DNA of 64,000 nt, from positions 1,922,001-1,986,000 of the forward strand of contig NZ_CP016170.1 in assembly GCF_001676705.1 (NCBI RefSeq). The letters are read 5' to 3'. A model generated the notes under the pieces. It saw only the letters and a program-made list of their open reading frames with translations. It did no database searches and was not told the origin of the DNA. Source of the DNA: Bordetella bronchialis (GTDB taxonomy: Bacteria; Pseudomonadota; Gammaproteobacteria; Burkholderiales; Burkholderiaceae_B). Positions 31,622 to 40,686 of the stretch are shown here, one piece after another. The position numbers and the translations under genes are program-made. Within the stretch, counting starts at the first letter, position 1, and each line of letters begins with the position of its first letter.

Positions 31622-32878
31622 ATGAGAATTGCGGTATTGGGAGCTGGCATCATCGGTATTTCGTCGGCGTGGTGGTTGCGCCAGGCCGGACATGATGTCG
31701 TGGTCATAGACCGGCGTACCGGTCCCGCTCAGGAAACCAGTCTCGCCAATGGCGCCCAGATTTCCGTCTCGTACGCCGAGCCCTGGGCCAATCCCCAGGC
31801 GCCGCTCAAACTGCTGAAGTGGCTGTTCCGCGAAGACGCGCCGCTGCTGTTCCGGCCGCAGCTGGACTGGCGGCAGTGGGCCTGGGGTCTGGCCTTCCTG
31901 CGGGAGTGCCTGCCGGGCCGGCTGGCCCCGAACATCCGCGCCATGGTGCGCTTGGCCGAGTACAGCCGCGCCACCCTGCGCGGCATGCGCGCCGACCTGG
32001 GCCTCCAGTACGACCACCTGGAGCGCGGCATCCTGAATTTCTATCGCGATGCGCACGAATTCGAGCTCTCCCAAAAGGCGGCCGGCGTCATGCGCGACTT
32101 CGGCGTGGAACGCCGCATCCTGACGGCCGATGAAGTCGTGGCGGTGGAGCCGGCCCTGGCGCCGCAACGCCACCGCATCGTCGGCGGCGATTTCACGCCG
32201 GAAGACGAAAGCGGCGACGTCCATCTCTTCACCGCCGCGCTGGCCGCGCAGTGCCTGGCCGCTGGCGTGGAATTCCGCTATTCCACGCAGGTCACCCGCC
32301 TGGTCCCGGTCGGCGGCCGGGTGGATGCCGTGGAAATCCTCGATCCGCAGGGCGTGTACGGCCAGGTATCGGCCGATGCCTACGTGGTCGCCATGGGCAG
32401 CTACAGCCCGCTGCTGGTGCGCCCGCTGGGCGTGCCGTGCAACGTCTATCCCGCCAAGGGCTATTCCGCGACCTTCCCCATCCTGGATCCCCTGGCGGCG
32501 CCCACGGTCAGCCTGACGGACAGCAGCCACAAAGTGGTGTTCTCCCGGCTGGGAAACCGCCTGCGCATGGCCGGCACGGCCGAACTCGCGGGCTATTCCC
32601 GCGCCTTGAATCCCCGGCGCTGCCAGGCCATGACGGACCTGGCGCGCGATCTTTTCCCCGGCGCGCTCGACTTCGATCGCGTCGCTTACTGGTCGGGCTT
32701 GCGTCCGTCCACTCCGTCGAACGTGCCCCTGATCGGCCGTACCCGTATTCCCAACCTGTACCTGAACACAGGCCACGGAACGCTGGGCTGGACGATGGGG
32801 GTCGGTTCGGGCCGGGCTCTGGCCGATCTGCTCAGCGGACGCGCGCCGGAACCGGAGTTTCCTTTCCTCGGCATGTAG
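31622..32878 (+). CDS. dadA: D-amino acid dehydrogenase
   Basis: The protein has 418 residues and is an FAD enzyme that oxidises D-amino acids, classically D-alanine, to 2-oxo acids and passes electrons to the respiratory chain. The N-terminal dinucleotide fold VLGAGIIGISSAWWL is followed by VVIDRR, and the DAO signature includes LANGAQISVSYAEPWANP. The C-terminal FAD contact is NTGHGTLGWTMGVGSGRALADLL. The ATG at 31622 gives the canonical N-terminus; the frame is open further upstream. A TTGACA at 31461-31466 in the 226-bp gap could be a -35 but has only a poor -10. The stop is 4 bp before the next gene, an UgpB-like binding protein. Confidence 0.95.
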   Translation: MRIAVLGAGIIGISSAWWLRQAGHDVVVIDRRTGPAQETSLANGAQISVSYAEPWANPQAPLKLLKWLFREDAPLLFRPQLDWRQWAWGLAFLRECLPGRLAPNIRAMVRLAEYSRATLRGMRADLGLQYDHLERGILNFYRDAHEFELSQKAAGVMRDFGVERRILTADEVVAVEPALAPQRHRIVGGDFTPEDESGDVHLFTAALAAQCLAAGVEFRYSTQVTRLVPVGGRVDAVEILDPQGVYGQVSADAYVVAMGSYSPLLVRPLGVPCNVYPAKGYSATFPILDPLAAPTVSLTDSSHKVVFSRLGNRLRMAGTAELAGYSRALNPRRCQAMTDLARDLFPGALDFDRVAYWSGLRPSTPSNVPLIGRTRIPNLYLNTGHGTLGWTMGVGSGRALADLLSGRAPEPEFPFLGM

Positions 32879-32882
32879 ACCT

Positions 32883-34223
32883 ATGAAGAACTTGCACGAA
32901 ACGGGCTTGGCCCGCGCAATCCGCGCCACCGGGCGCGTCTGGATCTTCGGCGTCGCCATGATGGCGGCGGGAGCGGCGCATGCGGCGCCGGTGCAGATCC
33001 AGGTCTGGCATACCCTGACCGACGCCAACAAGGCGGAATTCGAAAAGCTGGTCAAGCAATACAACAAAGAACAGAACGACGTCGAAGTCGCGCTGCGCGA
33101 CTTCGCCACGCCGCAGGCCCTGCAGCAAGCCACGGTCGCCGCCGTGTCGGCCAAGAAGGCGCCCAATCTGGTGCAGCTGCAGGACAACCATTCGCCGGAA
33201 GTCGTGGCGGAATACAAGTCCATCAAGCCGCTGTACGAACTGCTGGCCAAGTATCCCATCAAGGATGCCACCTGGTTCCTGCCGTCCACCACCAGCTTTA
33301 CGCGCGACAGCAAGGGCCGCCTGCTGGCCTTCCCCTACATGGCCGAAATCCCGGTCATGTTCTACAACACGGCGCTGTACAAGAAGGCTGGCCTGGACCC
33401 CAACAAGCCGGCGCGGACCTGGCAGGACCTGCAGGCCGAACTGCTGAAGCTGCGCGACACCGCCGATGTCGAGTGCCCATACGCCTCCAGCGACCAGGTC
33501 GAAGTCCACCTGGAAAACCTGGCGCCCATCAACAACCAGCTGTACACGAGCAACGGCAACGGCATCGAGGCGGTGAAGGGCAAGCCGGCGCCCGCATCGC
33601 TGCAGTTCGACACCCTGTACATGCGCCATGTGTCGCTGATGGCCACGTGGAAGCGCTCCCTATTGCTGACCCAGCACTCGAACGACGACCAGCCGGACGT
33701 GGCTTTCGCCAAGGGGCAGTGCGGCGTGCTGACGTCCGGCTCCGGCGCCCTGGGACGCCTGATGGCGGCCAAGGGCCTGAATTTCGGCGTGGCGCCCCTG
33801 CCTTATTACGAGCAGGTCACCAAGACGCCGGGCAAGCCCTTCGTCAGCGGTGCCGCCCTTTGGGTGATGGAAGGCCATCCCGCCGCGCAGGACAAGGCCA
33901 CCGCGGAATTCCTGGCCTGGCTGTCCAAGCCGGTCGTGGCCGCGGAATGGCACCAGAACACCGGCTACCTGCCGCTGACCGAGGCCGCTTTCCGTGCGTC
34001 CGAGGTTTCCTTCTATAACCGCCTGCCGGGTGCGCAATCCATCATCGCCAACATGCGTACCCAGCCGCCGATCACCGCGCGCGGTTTCCGCGTGAACAAC
34101 TACGATCGCATCGAACCGCTCCTCAGCCGCGAGCTGGACGATGCTTTCGATGGCAAGACCCCGCCGGTGGCGGCATTGACCAATGCCATCAGCCAGGCAC
34201 GCGTGATCGCGCAGCAGCGCTGA
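32883..34223 (+). CDS. extracellular solute-binding protein, UgpB-like
   Basis: The protein has 446 residues and is a periplasmic family 1 binding protein. A signal peptide is visible (hydrophobic VWIFGVAMMAAGA, cleavage near AHA-AP, about residue 36). The mature protein starts with VQIQVWHTL and contains the UgpB-like blocks FNTALYKKAGLDP-like (here YNTALYKKAGLDP) and WQDLQAELLKL. UgpB binds sn-glycerol-3-phosphate or its diesters for the UgpAEC transporter. No permease or ATPase gene is nearby, so it is an orphan, coupled only to dadA (4-bp gap). The ligand is therefore uncertain. A strong terminator follows. Confidence 0.82.
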   Translation: MKNLHETGLARAIRATGRVWIFGVAMMAAGAAHAAPVQIQVWHTLTDANKAEFEKLVKQYNKEQNDVEVALRDFATPQALQQATVAAVSAKKAPNLVQLQDNHSPEVVAEYKSIKPLYELLAKYPIKDATWFLPSTTSFTRDSKGRLLAFPYMAEIPVMFYNTALYKKAGLDPNKPARTWQDLQAELLKLRDTADVECPYASSDQVEVHLENLAPINNQLYTSNGNGIEAVKGKPAPASLQFDTLYMRHVSLMATWKRSLLLTQHSNDDQPDVAFAKGQCGVLTSGSGALGRLMAAKGLNFGVAPLPYYEQVTKTPGKPFVSGAALWVMEGHPAAQDKATAEFLAWLSKPVVAAEWHQNTGYLPLTEAAFRASEVSFYNRLPGAQSIIANMRTQPPITARGFRVNNYDRIEPLLSRELDDAFDGKTPPVAALTNAISQARVIAQQR

Positions 34224-34577
34224 TACGCCGCGCGCCTTCCCGGCGATGCAAGCGGCGGGCGGATATGAACCGGCCGCCGCAAGCCGGATGGCCAGGCGTC
34301 AAGGCCCGGACCCGTTATCGCACGGGCCCGGGCCTTTTTGCTTGAGATCGATGCGGTCGTGATCGTATTGGCGGCATGTACGGCCGCATGCCGGGTCGCT
34401 GCGGTCGTTCTCCCGCCGCGGTCCGCCGGCGCGGCCCGGAACGTCGCGAAGGCCGTCCTATCCCCGATGGCGTGATGCTTCCAGCCATGCGTATATGTGC
34501 GCCTTGTTGGCCTTTCCGGCCGCCGGCACCATGGCTGTGTCGCGCCAATGCCGGCGCGACCATCGCGGGGATCCGGC
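34224..34577. other. 354-bp intergenic region before the pilus cluster
   Basis: It holds the terminator at 34301-34338 and then about 240 bp leading to the pilus cluster. TTGAGA (34342-34347) and TATTGG (34366-34371) with an 18-bp spacer are a weak promoter candidate. No convincing gene is seen, although the frame of the first pilus gene is open to 34497. Confidence 0.4.
34301..34338 (+). terminator. intrinsic terminator after the UgpB-like gene
   Basis: A long stem pairs the AAGGCCCGG/CCCGT half (34301-34315) with ACGGG/CCCGGGCCTT (from 34322), with a 6-nt loop and one bulge. TTTTT follows. Confidence 0.85.
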
Positions 34578-35459
34578 ATGCATCGATTGTTCAAGACGCT
34601 GTTCCTGTTGCCATGGCTGTCCGCCTGCGTACCATCGTGGGCGCCGGGCAGCGGCGCGCAGGACTGGACGCCGGCGCCCGGGGCCGGTCGTATCCACGAT
34701 TTCAATTGGCGTCTTTCCGGCGATCGGCAGGTCGCGCCTTTGCAGGTATTCGACGACGGCCGCCAGACCTGGCTGCAGTTCGCCCCGGGCCAGGCCATGC
34801 CGGCGCTGTTCGTGGAGTCCCACGGCATCCAGCAGCCGGCCGCCTATGTGCGCCGCGAGCCCTATGCCATCGTGCAAGGGAAATGGCCGTCTCTCATCAT
34901 GCGGGGCGGTTCGCTGCAGGCGCGTGCCGATTACGTCGGCCCGGCGTCCTCCGCGATGGCGGGCGCCATGCCACCCATGGCGCCGCCGGCGCATTTCGCC
35001 GTGGCGCCCGCGACCGCGCCTGCCATGGCGTCTTCCGGCGGGGTTCCGGGGCGGCCGTCAACGGACGCCGCCGGCGCGGCCGTCCAGGGCAGCGGCGCGG
35101 TCCTGCCGGCCCCCTCCCGCGGCGATGCGCAGCGCAATAAGGCGGGCGCCTTCACTGCCGCCCGTTTGTATCGTGTCGGCCCCACCGACGAGAATATGCG
35201 CCGCGCCCTGGCCCGCTGGGCGGGGTTGGCCGGCTGGACCTTCCAGCCCGAGCACTGGGCCGTGGATGTCGATATTCCGCTCTCGGCCAGCGCGGACTTC
35301 TCGGACGACTTCAAGGGGTCCGTGCGCGAGCTCGTCGCCGCCACGGAACTGGGCGACCGTCCCTTGCAGCCGTGCTTCTATGCCAACCAGGTCTTGCGGG
35401 TCATTCCCTTGTCGCAGGCCTGCGATCGTACCGCCGCGCGGGCGGGAGCCTCGCTATGA
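34578..35459 (+). CDS. PilL-like pilus lipoprotein: VirB9/TrbG-like region plus TcpQ domain
   Basis: The protein has 293 residues. The signal peptide of a lipoprotein ends in LPWLSAC (Cys17). Residues ~40-125 resemble the beta-fold of VirB9/TrbG/CagX (VFDDGRQTWLQF, PALFVE, YAIVQGK). A Pro/Ala/Ser linker follows (about 125-200). The C-terminal ~90 residues match the TcpQ domain (WAGLAGWTFQPEHW, VRELVAATELGD, LRVIPL). TcpQ/PilL proteins assist the outer-membrane secretin of type IVb pili. The start at 34578 was chosen for the lipoprotein signal; the longer open frame would bury it. The stop overlaps the secretin start (ATGA). First gene of the pilus operon. Confidence 0.82.
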   Translation: MHRLFKTLFLLPWLSACVPSWAPGSGAQDWTPAPGAGRIHDFNWRLSGDRQVAPLQVFDDGRQTWLQFAPGQAMPALFVESHGIQQPAAYVRREPYAIVQGKWPSLIMRGGSLQARADYVGPASSAMAGAMPPMAPPAHFAVAPATAPAMASSGGVPGRPSTDAAGAAVQGSGAVLPAPSRGDAQRNKAGAFTAARLYRVGPTDENMRRALARWAGLAGWTFQPEHWAVDVDIPLSASADFSDDFKGSVRELVAATELGDRPLQPCFYANQVLRVIPLSQACDRTAARAGASL

Positions 35460-37138
35460 CGCGGCCGCCGCATTCCGGACAAAGGCGCGTCTCGCAACGT
35501 CGCGGCCGCCCCGGATCGCCTGCCGCGGCCGGCCCCGGGCTTCTGGCCTGCCGGGTCGCCGCGCTTGCCCTGGCGGCGATGTGCCCCGCCTGCGTGTCGC
35601 CCGACCGTATCGCCGCGATACAGGACCGTGCGCAGCGCGCGCAGGCCCGCGGCGATGCGGCGCATGCCGGCTTCGTGCGTTCCTTGTCCGGTGGCGCCGC
35701 GCGCCCCGGCGCGCAGGATGTCCCTCGGCCCTGGCTGGCGGGGCGGGCGCGGCCCCTGGCGCGCGAGGCCACCTTGCCCGCGGCCTTGCGCAAGAACGTG
35801 GACACCACCTTGATGTTCGCCGGCGGGCAGGCGGATCTCGCCGTGCTGGCGGATCGCATCGCCCGCGCCACCGGTATCGGCGTCAAGGTGCGGCCCGACG
35901 CGCTGCTGCCGGCCGAACTGTTCCTGCCACGCCTGGCCGTTTCGCACGGCGGTGGCACGCCGTTTCCCGCGCGGGCCTCGCTGCCGGATGGCGCGCAACC
36001 CTTGCCGCGCGTGCTGGACGCGCTTGCCTGGCGGCTGGGGATCTACTGGCGCTACGCGGACGGCGCCATCGAGTTCTATCGCACCGAAACGCGGGTATTC
36101 GACGTTCGTGCCCTGACGCTGAACGCCCGCGCCGACGCTCGCCTGGGGCGTGCTGCCCGGTCGGGCGAGGAAGGCTTCGAGAACACCTCCAACACCACCT
36201 TGTCGAGCGGCGAGCACGATGCCATGGCATCGGTACGCGCGCGCATCGAGCCCTTCCTGACGCGCGCCGGGACGGTGACGGCGGCGCCGGGAGCCGGCAG
36301 CTCCATCGTGGTCAACGATACGCGCGATGCCCTGGAAGCCGTGGCGCGATTCCTGGACCGCGAAAACAAGGCGCTGACGCGGCGCGTCCGCCTGGTCTTC
36401 GAGGAAATTACCGTGGTCGCCAAGGACCAGGCCAAGGCAGGCATAGACTGGAACCTGCTTTATCAAGGGACGCGCGCGGCCCTGTCGGTCGCCTCGCCGG
36501 GCCTGGCGGGGAGCGTGCCGGGCATGGCCTCCGCCGGCGTCAAGGATGGGTGGTTCAACGGCACGCAGGCCATCGTCGCCGCCTTGAGCGAGATCGGCAC
36601 CATCGTGCGCCACAGCAGCGTGCCCGTGCTGACGCTCAACCGCCGGCCCGTCACGCACGCCGTGCGCACCACGTTTTCCTATGTGAACCAGGTCCAGGGC
36701 AATGTTTCCGGCACCGCCGCCGCGGGCCACGGGCTGCACAGCGGGCTGCTGCCCGCCGTGTCGATCAACCAGAAGCAGGAAACCGTGGGTTCCTTCCTGA
36801 CCCTGGTCCCCGACGCGCAGGAAGACGGCCAGATCCTGCTGTCCATCGCCTATGACAACACCGTCGCGCAGCCGCTCAAGAGCCTGACTTTCGGCAAGCC
36901 GGGCAATCCGCTGGAAGTCCAGCAGATCACCATCGACGGCAATGGGATGGTGCAGCAGGTCGAACTGCGCGCCGGCCAGCCCATGATTATTTCGGGGTTC
37001 GACCGCAGCGAAGACGAGTACGACCGTCGCCGGCTTACGCCGGGCGCTCCCTATGCGTTCGGGGGCAGCGACCGCGCATCCACGCAACGCGCCACCACCA
37101 TCGTCATCGTCACGGCGCAAATCGAAGAGGGATTCTGA
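35456..37138 (+). CDS. pilN: type IVb pilus secretin (PilN/BfpB family)
   Basis: The protein has 560 residues and forms the outer-membrane ring through which the pilus emerges. A basic N-terminus of ~30 residues precedes a hydrophobic stretch and a cysteine (Cys46 in MCPAC). The lipobox is imperfect, but PilN and BfpB are known lipoproteins. N-domains cover about 115-300 and the secretin C-domain about 320-550, with LVPDAQEDGQILLSIAYDN and the amphipathic end RAGQPMIISGFDRSED. It overlaps the preceding gene by four bases and is followed 2 bp later by pilO. Confidence 0.92.
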   Translation: MTRPPHSGQRRVSQRRGRPGSPAAAGPGLLACRVAALALAAMCPACVSPDRIAAIQDRAQRAQARGDAAHAGFVRSLSGGAARPGAQDVPRPWLAGRARPLAREATLPAALRKNVDTTLMFAGGQADLAVLADRIARATGIGVKVRPDALLPAELFLPRLAVSHGGGTPFPARASLPDGAQPLPRVLDALAWRLGIYWRYADGAIEFYRTETRVFDVRALTLNARADARLGRAARSGEEGFENTSNTTLSSGEHDAMASVRARIEPFLTRAGTVTAAPGAGSSIVVNDTRDALEAVARFLDRENKALTRRVRLVFEEITVVAKDQAKAGIDWNLLYQGTRAALSVASPGLAGSVPGMASAGVKDGWFNGTQAIVAALSEIGTIVRHSSVPVLTLNRRPVTHAVRTTFSYVNQVQGNVSGTAAAGHGLHSGLLPAVSINQKQETVGSFLTLVPDAQEDGQILLSIAYDNTVAQPLKSLTFGKPGNPLEVQQITIDGNGMVQQVELRAGQPMIISGFDRSEDEYDRRRLTPGAPYAFGGSDRASTQRATTIVIVTAQIEEGF

Positions 37139-37140
37139 CC

Positions 37141-38448
37141 ATGCCGCCCAGCTCGCGCGAAAGCGATCTCCCGCAGCCCCTGGGCGATCATCTTGTGCTG
37201 CCCTTGACCGATGGGGCGGTACTGGTGTTCGGCCTGACGTGGTCGCCGCTCATCGGCACCCGTGTCGATGTGCTCGCCCGCCGCAAGGCCAGGGAGACCC
37301 GCGCGACCCATTACGTGCACGGCGGCACCGGGGCCGCGGCGGTGGGCTGCGCGCGCTTGCGCGGGCGGGCCAAGGCCTGCTATGCGGCCGCCCAGGTGTT
37401 CGCCGGCATGCAGGGGGCCGGCACGGCGGCCGGCCTGCTGCCCTTGGACGATGGCCGGGTGTGGCTGGTGGCCTCGCGCAATGGCGCCGTCATGGCACGC
37501 GGCGATCGCGTGCATCCCGATGCCGCTTCGGCGCGGCAGGCGCTGGCCGAACTCGACGCCATGCATCCCGGGCTGGCCGGCCAGGTTCGCGATCTGTCGC
37601 TGGATGGGCTCGCCGCCGCGCTCGATCCCTCGGCGTGCCTTTGGCGTGCCGGTGTGCCGCTCATGCGGCTGCCCCTGCCCGTGCAGGGCGCGGCTCTTCT
37701 GGTCGTGCTGGCCGTGCTGGCTCCGCCGGCCTGGCGGGCCTGGCAACGGCTCGGAACGCCTCCCGTGGCGGCCAGCCCCGATCCGGCTCGCGCCTGGCAC
37801 GAAGCGCTGGCGAAGGCGACGGCCGCCGTGCGCATCCATGATGCCAGCCAGCTTGGCCGCGTGTTCGCGACGCTGCGGGCCCTGCCCACGGCGTTGCAGG
37901 GCTGGAGCATGCGGTCCGCGCGTTGCCGTCCCCACGGCGGGGATTGGGCCTGCGACGCGCGCTACGCGCGCACCGCTCCGGACGCCACCAACCGCGCGCT
38001 GGCCGAACACCTGCCCGCGGCCATCCGCCCCGCCTTCGTTACGCTGGACGAGGCCTCGCTCTCGTGGCGCGTCACCGGCGCTGCCGGCACGCTGCGGCCT
38101 GAGGGCCTGCCCGATCCAGCCCGCACGGATATCGAATTCGCCAGCATGCTGCAGTCCATCCGGCCCGCGTTCGCCCGGGTGGCGCTCGGCGCGCCGGCGG
38201 CGCTTCCCGTCGCCGCGCCGCGCGACGCGCACGGCAACCCGCTGCCCGCGCCGCCGGATATGCCGCGCCTGCGCAAGCGCCCGCTCGTGGTGCATGGCCC
38301 CTTGCGTTCTTTCGCCCTGTTTACGCAGCCGCGGACCGTCGCCTCGTGGACCGCGGTCAGCCTGACCCTGCACGACGAGCGCGGCCCGGACATCGCCCAC
38401 AGTCCCTTGATGGCCCAGCTCGAAGGAACCGTATATGAACGCGAATGA
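37141..38448 (+). CDS. pilO: type IVb pilus protein PilO2
   Basis: The protein has 435 residues. A globular N-terminal part (about 1-175) precedes a membrane segment near 180-200 (PVQGAALLVVLAVLAPPAW) and a periplasmic C-terminal half. This is the arrangement of the PilO2/R64 PilO family, an inner-membrane platform component possibly comparable to PilM-PilN-PilO of type IVa systems. Assignment rests on its place between PilN and PilP and on the layout. It overlaps pilP by 14 bp. Confidence 0.85.
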   Translation: MPPSSRESDLPQPLGDHLVLPLTDGAVLVFGLTWSPLIGTRVDVLARRKARETRATHYVHGGTGAAAVGCARLRGRAKACYAAAQVFAGMQGAGTAAGLLPLDDGRVWLVASRNGAVMARGDRVHPDAASARQALAELDAMHPGLAGQVRDLSLDGLAAALDPSACLWRAGVPLMRLPLPVQGAALLVVLAVLAPPAWRAWQRLGTPPVAASPDPARAWHEALAKATAAVRIHDASQLGRVFATLRALPTALQGWSMRSARCRPHGGDWACDARYARTAPDATNRALAEHLPAAIRPAFVTLDEASLSWRVTGAAGTLRPEGLPDPARTDIEFASMLQSIRPAFARVALGAPAALPVAAPRDAHGNPLPAPPDMPRLRKRPLVVHGPLRSFALFTQPRTVASWTAVSLTLHDERGPDIAHSPLMAQLEGTVYERE

Positions 38449-38962
38449 CTTCCCGGCGCCGCCGCGGTATTTGTGTGTGCCCCTGTGGCGGCGCTGCGCC
38501 ATGCTGCTCCTGGTGGCCGCTTGCGCGACGCCGGCGCATGCCGAAGCGCCGGGCCATGTCGCGCCGGCCGCGTCGCCGGCGGCCGGCAGCGTCGTGGCGC
38601 CGGATTGGCCGGATACGGACCTCGTCGACGAGCTCTTGCGCCGGGAAACCCGCGCGGCGCTTGCCGCGCAGGCCCGGCGCCAGGCGGCGCGCGATGCGGC
38701 GGGAGCCACAAATCCGCCTCCCGCGCAGGCGGACGTGCCGACGGACCGGATCGACCTGGCTGCCATCTACGGCGTGGGCAAGCGGCTGGATGTCGAAGTC
38801 CTGTTCAATGGACGTCGCTTGCGCTATCGCCACGGTCGCGAGTGGCCGGAGGAAGCGCCGAACGGGGAGGGCGCCTACGCCCTGCGCGGTATCCAGGGCA
38901 GTTGCGTCGTGCTGGACGGTGCGTCGGGAAACCGCCGCATCTGCCTGGCGGGCGGCGAGTAG
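38435..38962 (+). CDS. pilP: type IV pilus biogenesis protein PilP
   Basis: The protein has 175 residues. A signal peptide (MLLLVAACATPAHAEA) leads to a ~140-residue periplasmic protein with a helical Ala/Arg-rich stretch. A small C-terminal beta domain follows (LAAIYGVGKRLDVEVLFNGRR, YALRGIQGSCVVLDG), which is typical of R64-type PilP. It likely links the inner-membrane platform to the secretin. It starts inside the end of pilO and ends 8 bp before the ATPase gene. Confidence 0.85.
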   Translation: MNANDFPAPPRYLCVPLWRRCAMLLLVAACATPAHAEAPGHVAPAASPAAGSVVAPDWPDTDLVDELLRRETRAALAAQARRQAARDAAGATNPPPAQADVPTDRIDLAAIYGVGKRLDVEVLFNGRRLRYRHGREWPEEAPNGEGAYALRGIQGSCVVLDGASGNRRICLAGGE

Positions 38963-38970
38963 GCCGCGTC

Positions 38971-40686
38971 ATGACGATACGACGTTTTCCCACCGGCCTG
39001 CCCACGCAGCCGCCGTCCTCGGTGCCCGTGCTCGCCACCCAGGACGACATCGCGGCCATGGTCCCGGCTTTCGCGCGGGCGCTAGGCGAGGAATTCGATC
39101 TGGCCGGCCTGACGGGCCGCCTGTGTCCCGTCGTCCTGCAGGACGGCGCCGTGGCCATCTTCGCATTGGCGGACTACGCCGCGGGTGACCAGATCGAAGA
39201 GATCGAGCGCATGGTGCAGCGTCGTGGACGCCGCCTGGCCACGCCCTCGCGCTATGTGCTGCCGGCGCCGCTGCTGCTCAGCGTGGCGCGCGGGCAGCTT
39301 ACCCTGCAATGCCTGCGCGACCGGCGCGCGGGCCTGGCGGACCGGCACAAATCCGCACTGGCGGCGGGCTTTTGCGACATCGTCACCTGGGGCGTGCGCA
39401 ACGAGGCCAGCGACGTCCACTTGAATGTGCACCGGCGCGGCGCGGAATCCGAAATCCGCTTCACCATCGCGGGACGTTATGTCGCGCCCGCCCGCTTCCG
39501 CCACATGCCTACCGCCACCTTGATGGAAATGCTGGCCGTGGCATGGATGGACGTGCAGGGCGGCAATGGCGCCGTTTTCGATCCCAGGGCCGAGCAGCAA
39601 GGCCAGTTGCACGTCAAGGTGGACGACAGGCCGGTCATGCTGCGATGGGCGTCGCTGGCCACGGATCGGGGGCCTTCCGTCTGCCTGCGCTTGCTGCGGC
39701 TCGATCTGCGGGCCGACGGACTGTCCTTGCGGTCCCTCGGATACCTGGACAGCCAGATCGACATGCTCGATCGCGCCAGCCGCGCCGATGGCGGGTCGGT
39801 GGTACTGGCCGGCGCGGTCGGGTCCGGCAAGTCCACCACCATCGCCGCGCTGATCCGATCGCTGCCCGACACCCGCAAGATCATCACGCTGGAAGACCCG
39901 GTGGAATATCACATCGACAACGCCTTGCAGAACAGCGTCGCGCGCGATCTGGACGACAGCAGCATGACGGCGTTCGACGCCAAGCTGCGCACGGTCAAGC
40001 GTTCCGCGATGAACGACCTGCTGGTCGGCGAAATCCGCGACGCGGAAACCGGCCGCGCCTTCATGGACCTGGCGGCATCGGGCGTCAATCTCTACACCAC
40101 CACGCATGCCGGGTGCGCGTGGATGATTCCCGAACGGCTGGCCTCGGATTTCATCGGTGTGTCGCGGGACTTCCTGGCTACCCCCGGCATACTCAAGCTG
40201 CTGGTGTACCAGGCTTTGGTGCCGCGCCTTTGCCGGCATTGCGCCTTGCCGCTGGCGTCCTTGCAGGACAGCCCCCAGGGAGCATGGTGGCAGCAATGGA
40301 CGCGGCGCTTTACCGAGCGTCACGGCTTGCCGGGTGACGTCCTGCGCGTGCGCAACGACCAGGGGTGCCCGCATTGCCGCAACGAAGACCTGCCGGACTT
40401 GAACGGCCTTGCGGGCCGTACCGTGGTGGCGGAGATGATAGAGCCCTCGCATGACGACATCTTCCTGCGCTGCGTGCGGCAACGGGACAACCTGGCCCTG
40501 CGCGCCCATCTGCGGTCGGTCCGCGTCGCGTCCTTGGATCATCCCGACATGACCGGCAAGAGCGCCATGGAATGCGCCCTGTACAAGGCGGCCACCGGGC
40601 AGATCGATCCGCGCGAGATCGAGTTCCGCTTCCCGTCCGATGCCCCGGGCGGGGCGCCCCGGGGCCACGGGGTCGTGCATGCGTGA
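38971..40686 (+). CDS. pilQ: pilus assembly ATPase PilQ (GspE/VirB11 superfamily)
   Basis: The protein has 571 residues and is the cytoplasmic motor for pilus polymerisation. Walker A is GAVGSGKST (281-288). The Asp box is IITLEDPVEY, Walker B and the His box fall in LLVGEIRDAETGRAF and TTTHAG. A zinc-binding tetracysteine is visible as CRHC and CPHC about 50 residues apart. Only one ATPase is in the cluster, so there is no dedicated retraction motor. The ATG at 38971 was chosen within a longer open frame because it directly follows pilP. It overlaps pilR by 8 bp. Confidence 0.93.
   Translation: MTIRRFPTGLPTQPPSSVPVLATQDDIAAMVPAFARALGEEFDLAGLTGRLCPVVLQDGAVAIFALADYAAGDQIEEIERMVQRRGRRLATPSRYVLPAPLLLSVARGQLTLQCLRDRRAGLADRHKSALAAGFCDIVTWGVRNEASDVHLNVHRRGAESEIRFTIAGRYVAPARFRHMPTATLMEMLAVAWMDVQGGNGAVFDPRAEQQGQLHVKVDDRPVMLRWASLATDRGPSVCLRLLRLDLRADGLSLRSLGYLDSQIDMLDRASRADGGSVVLAGAVGSGKSTTIAALIRSLPDTRKIITLEDPVEYHIDNALQNSVARDLDDSSMTAFDAKLRTVKRSAMNDLLVGEIRDAETGRAFMDLAASGVNLYTTTHAGCAWMIPERLASDFIGVSRDFLATPGILKLLVYQALVPRLCRHCALPLASLQDSPQGAWWQQWTRRFTERHGLPGDVLRVRNDQGCPHCRNEDLPDLNGLAGRTVVAEMIEPSHDDIFLRCVRQRDNLALRAHLRSVRVASLDHPDMTGKSAMECALYKAATGQIDPREIEFRFPSDAPGGAPRGHGVVHA

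Noticed and set aside
35378..37120. long minus-strand open frames opposite pilN, pilQ, alaS (43646-46411) and plus-strand frame opposite valS (49222-51501)
   Set aside because: All are antisense shadows caused by GC-rich third positions; the opposite-strand genes are clearly recognised.
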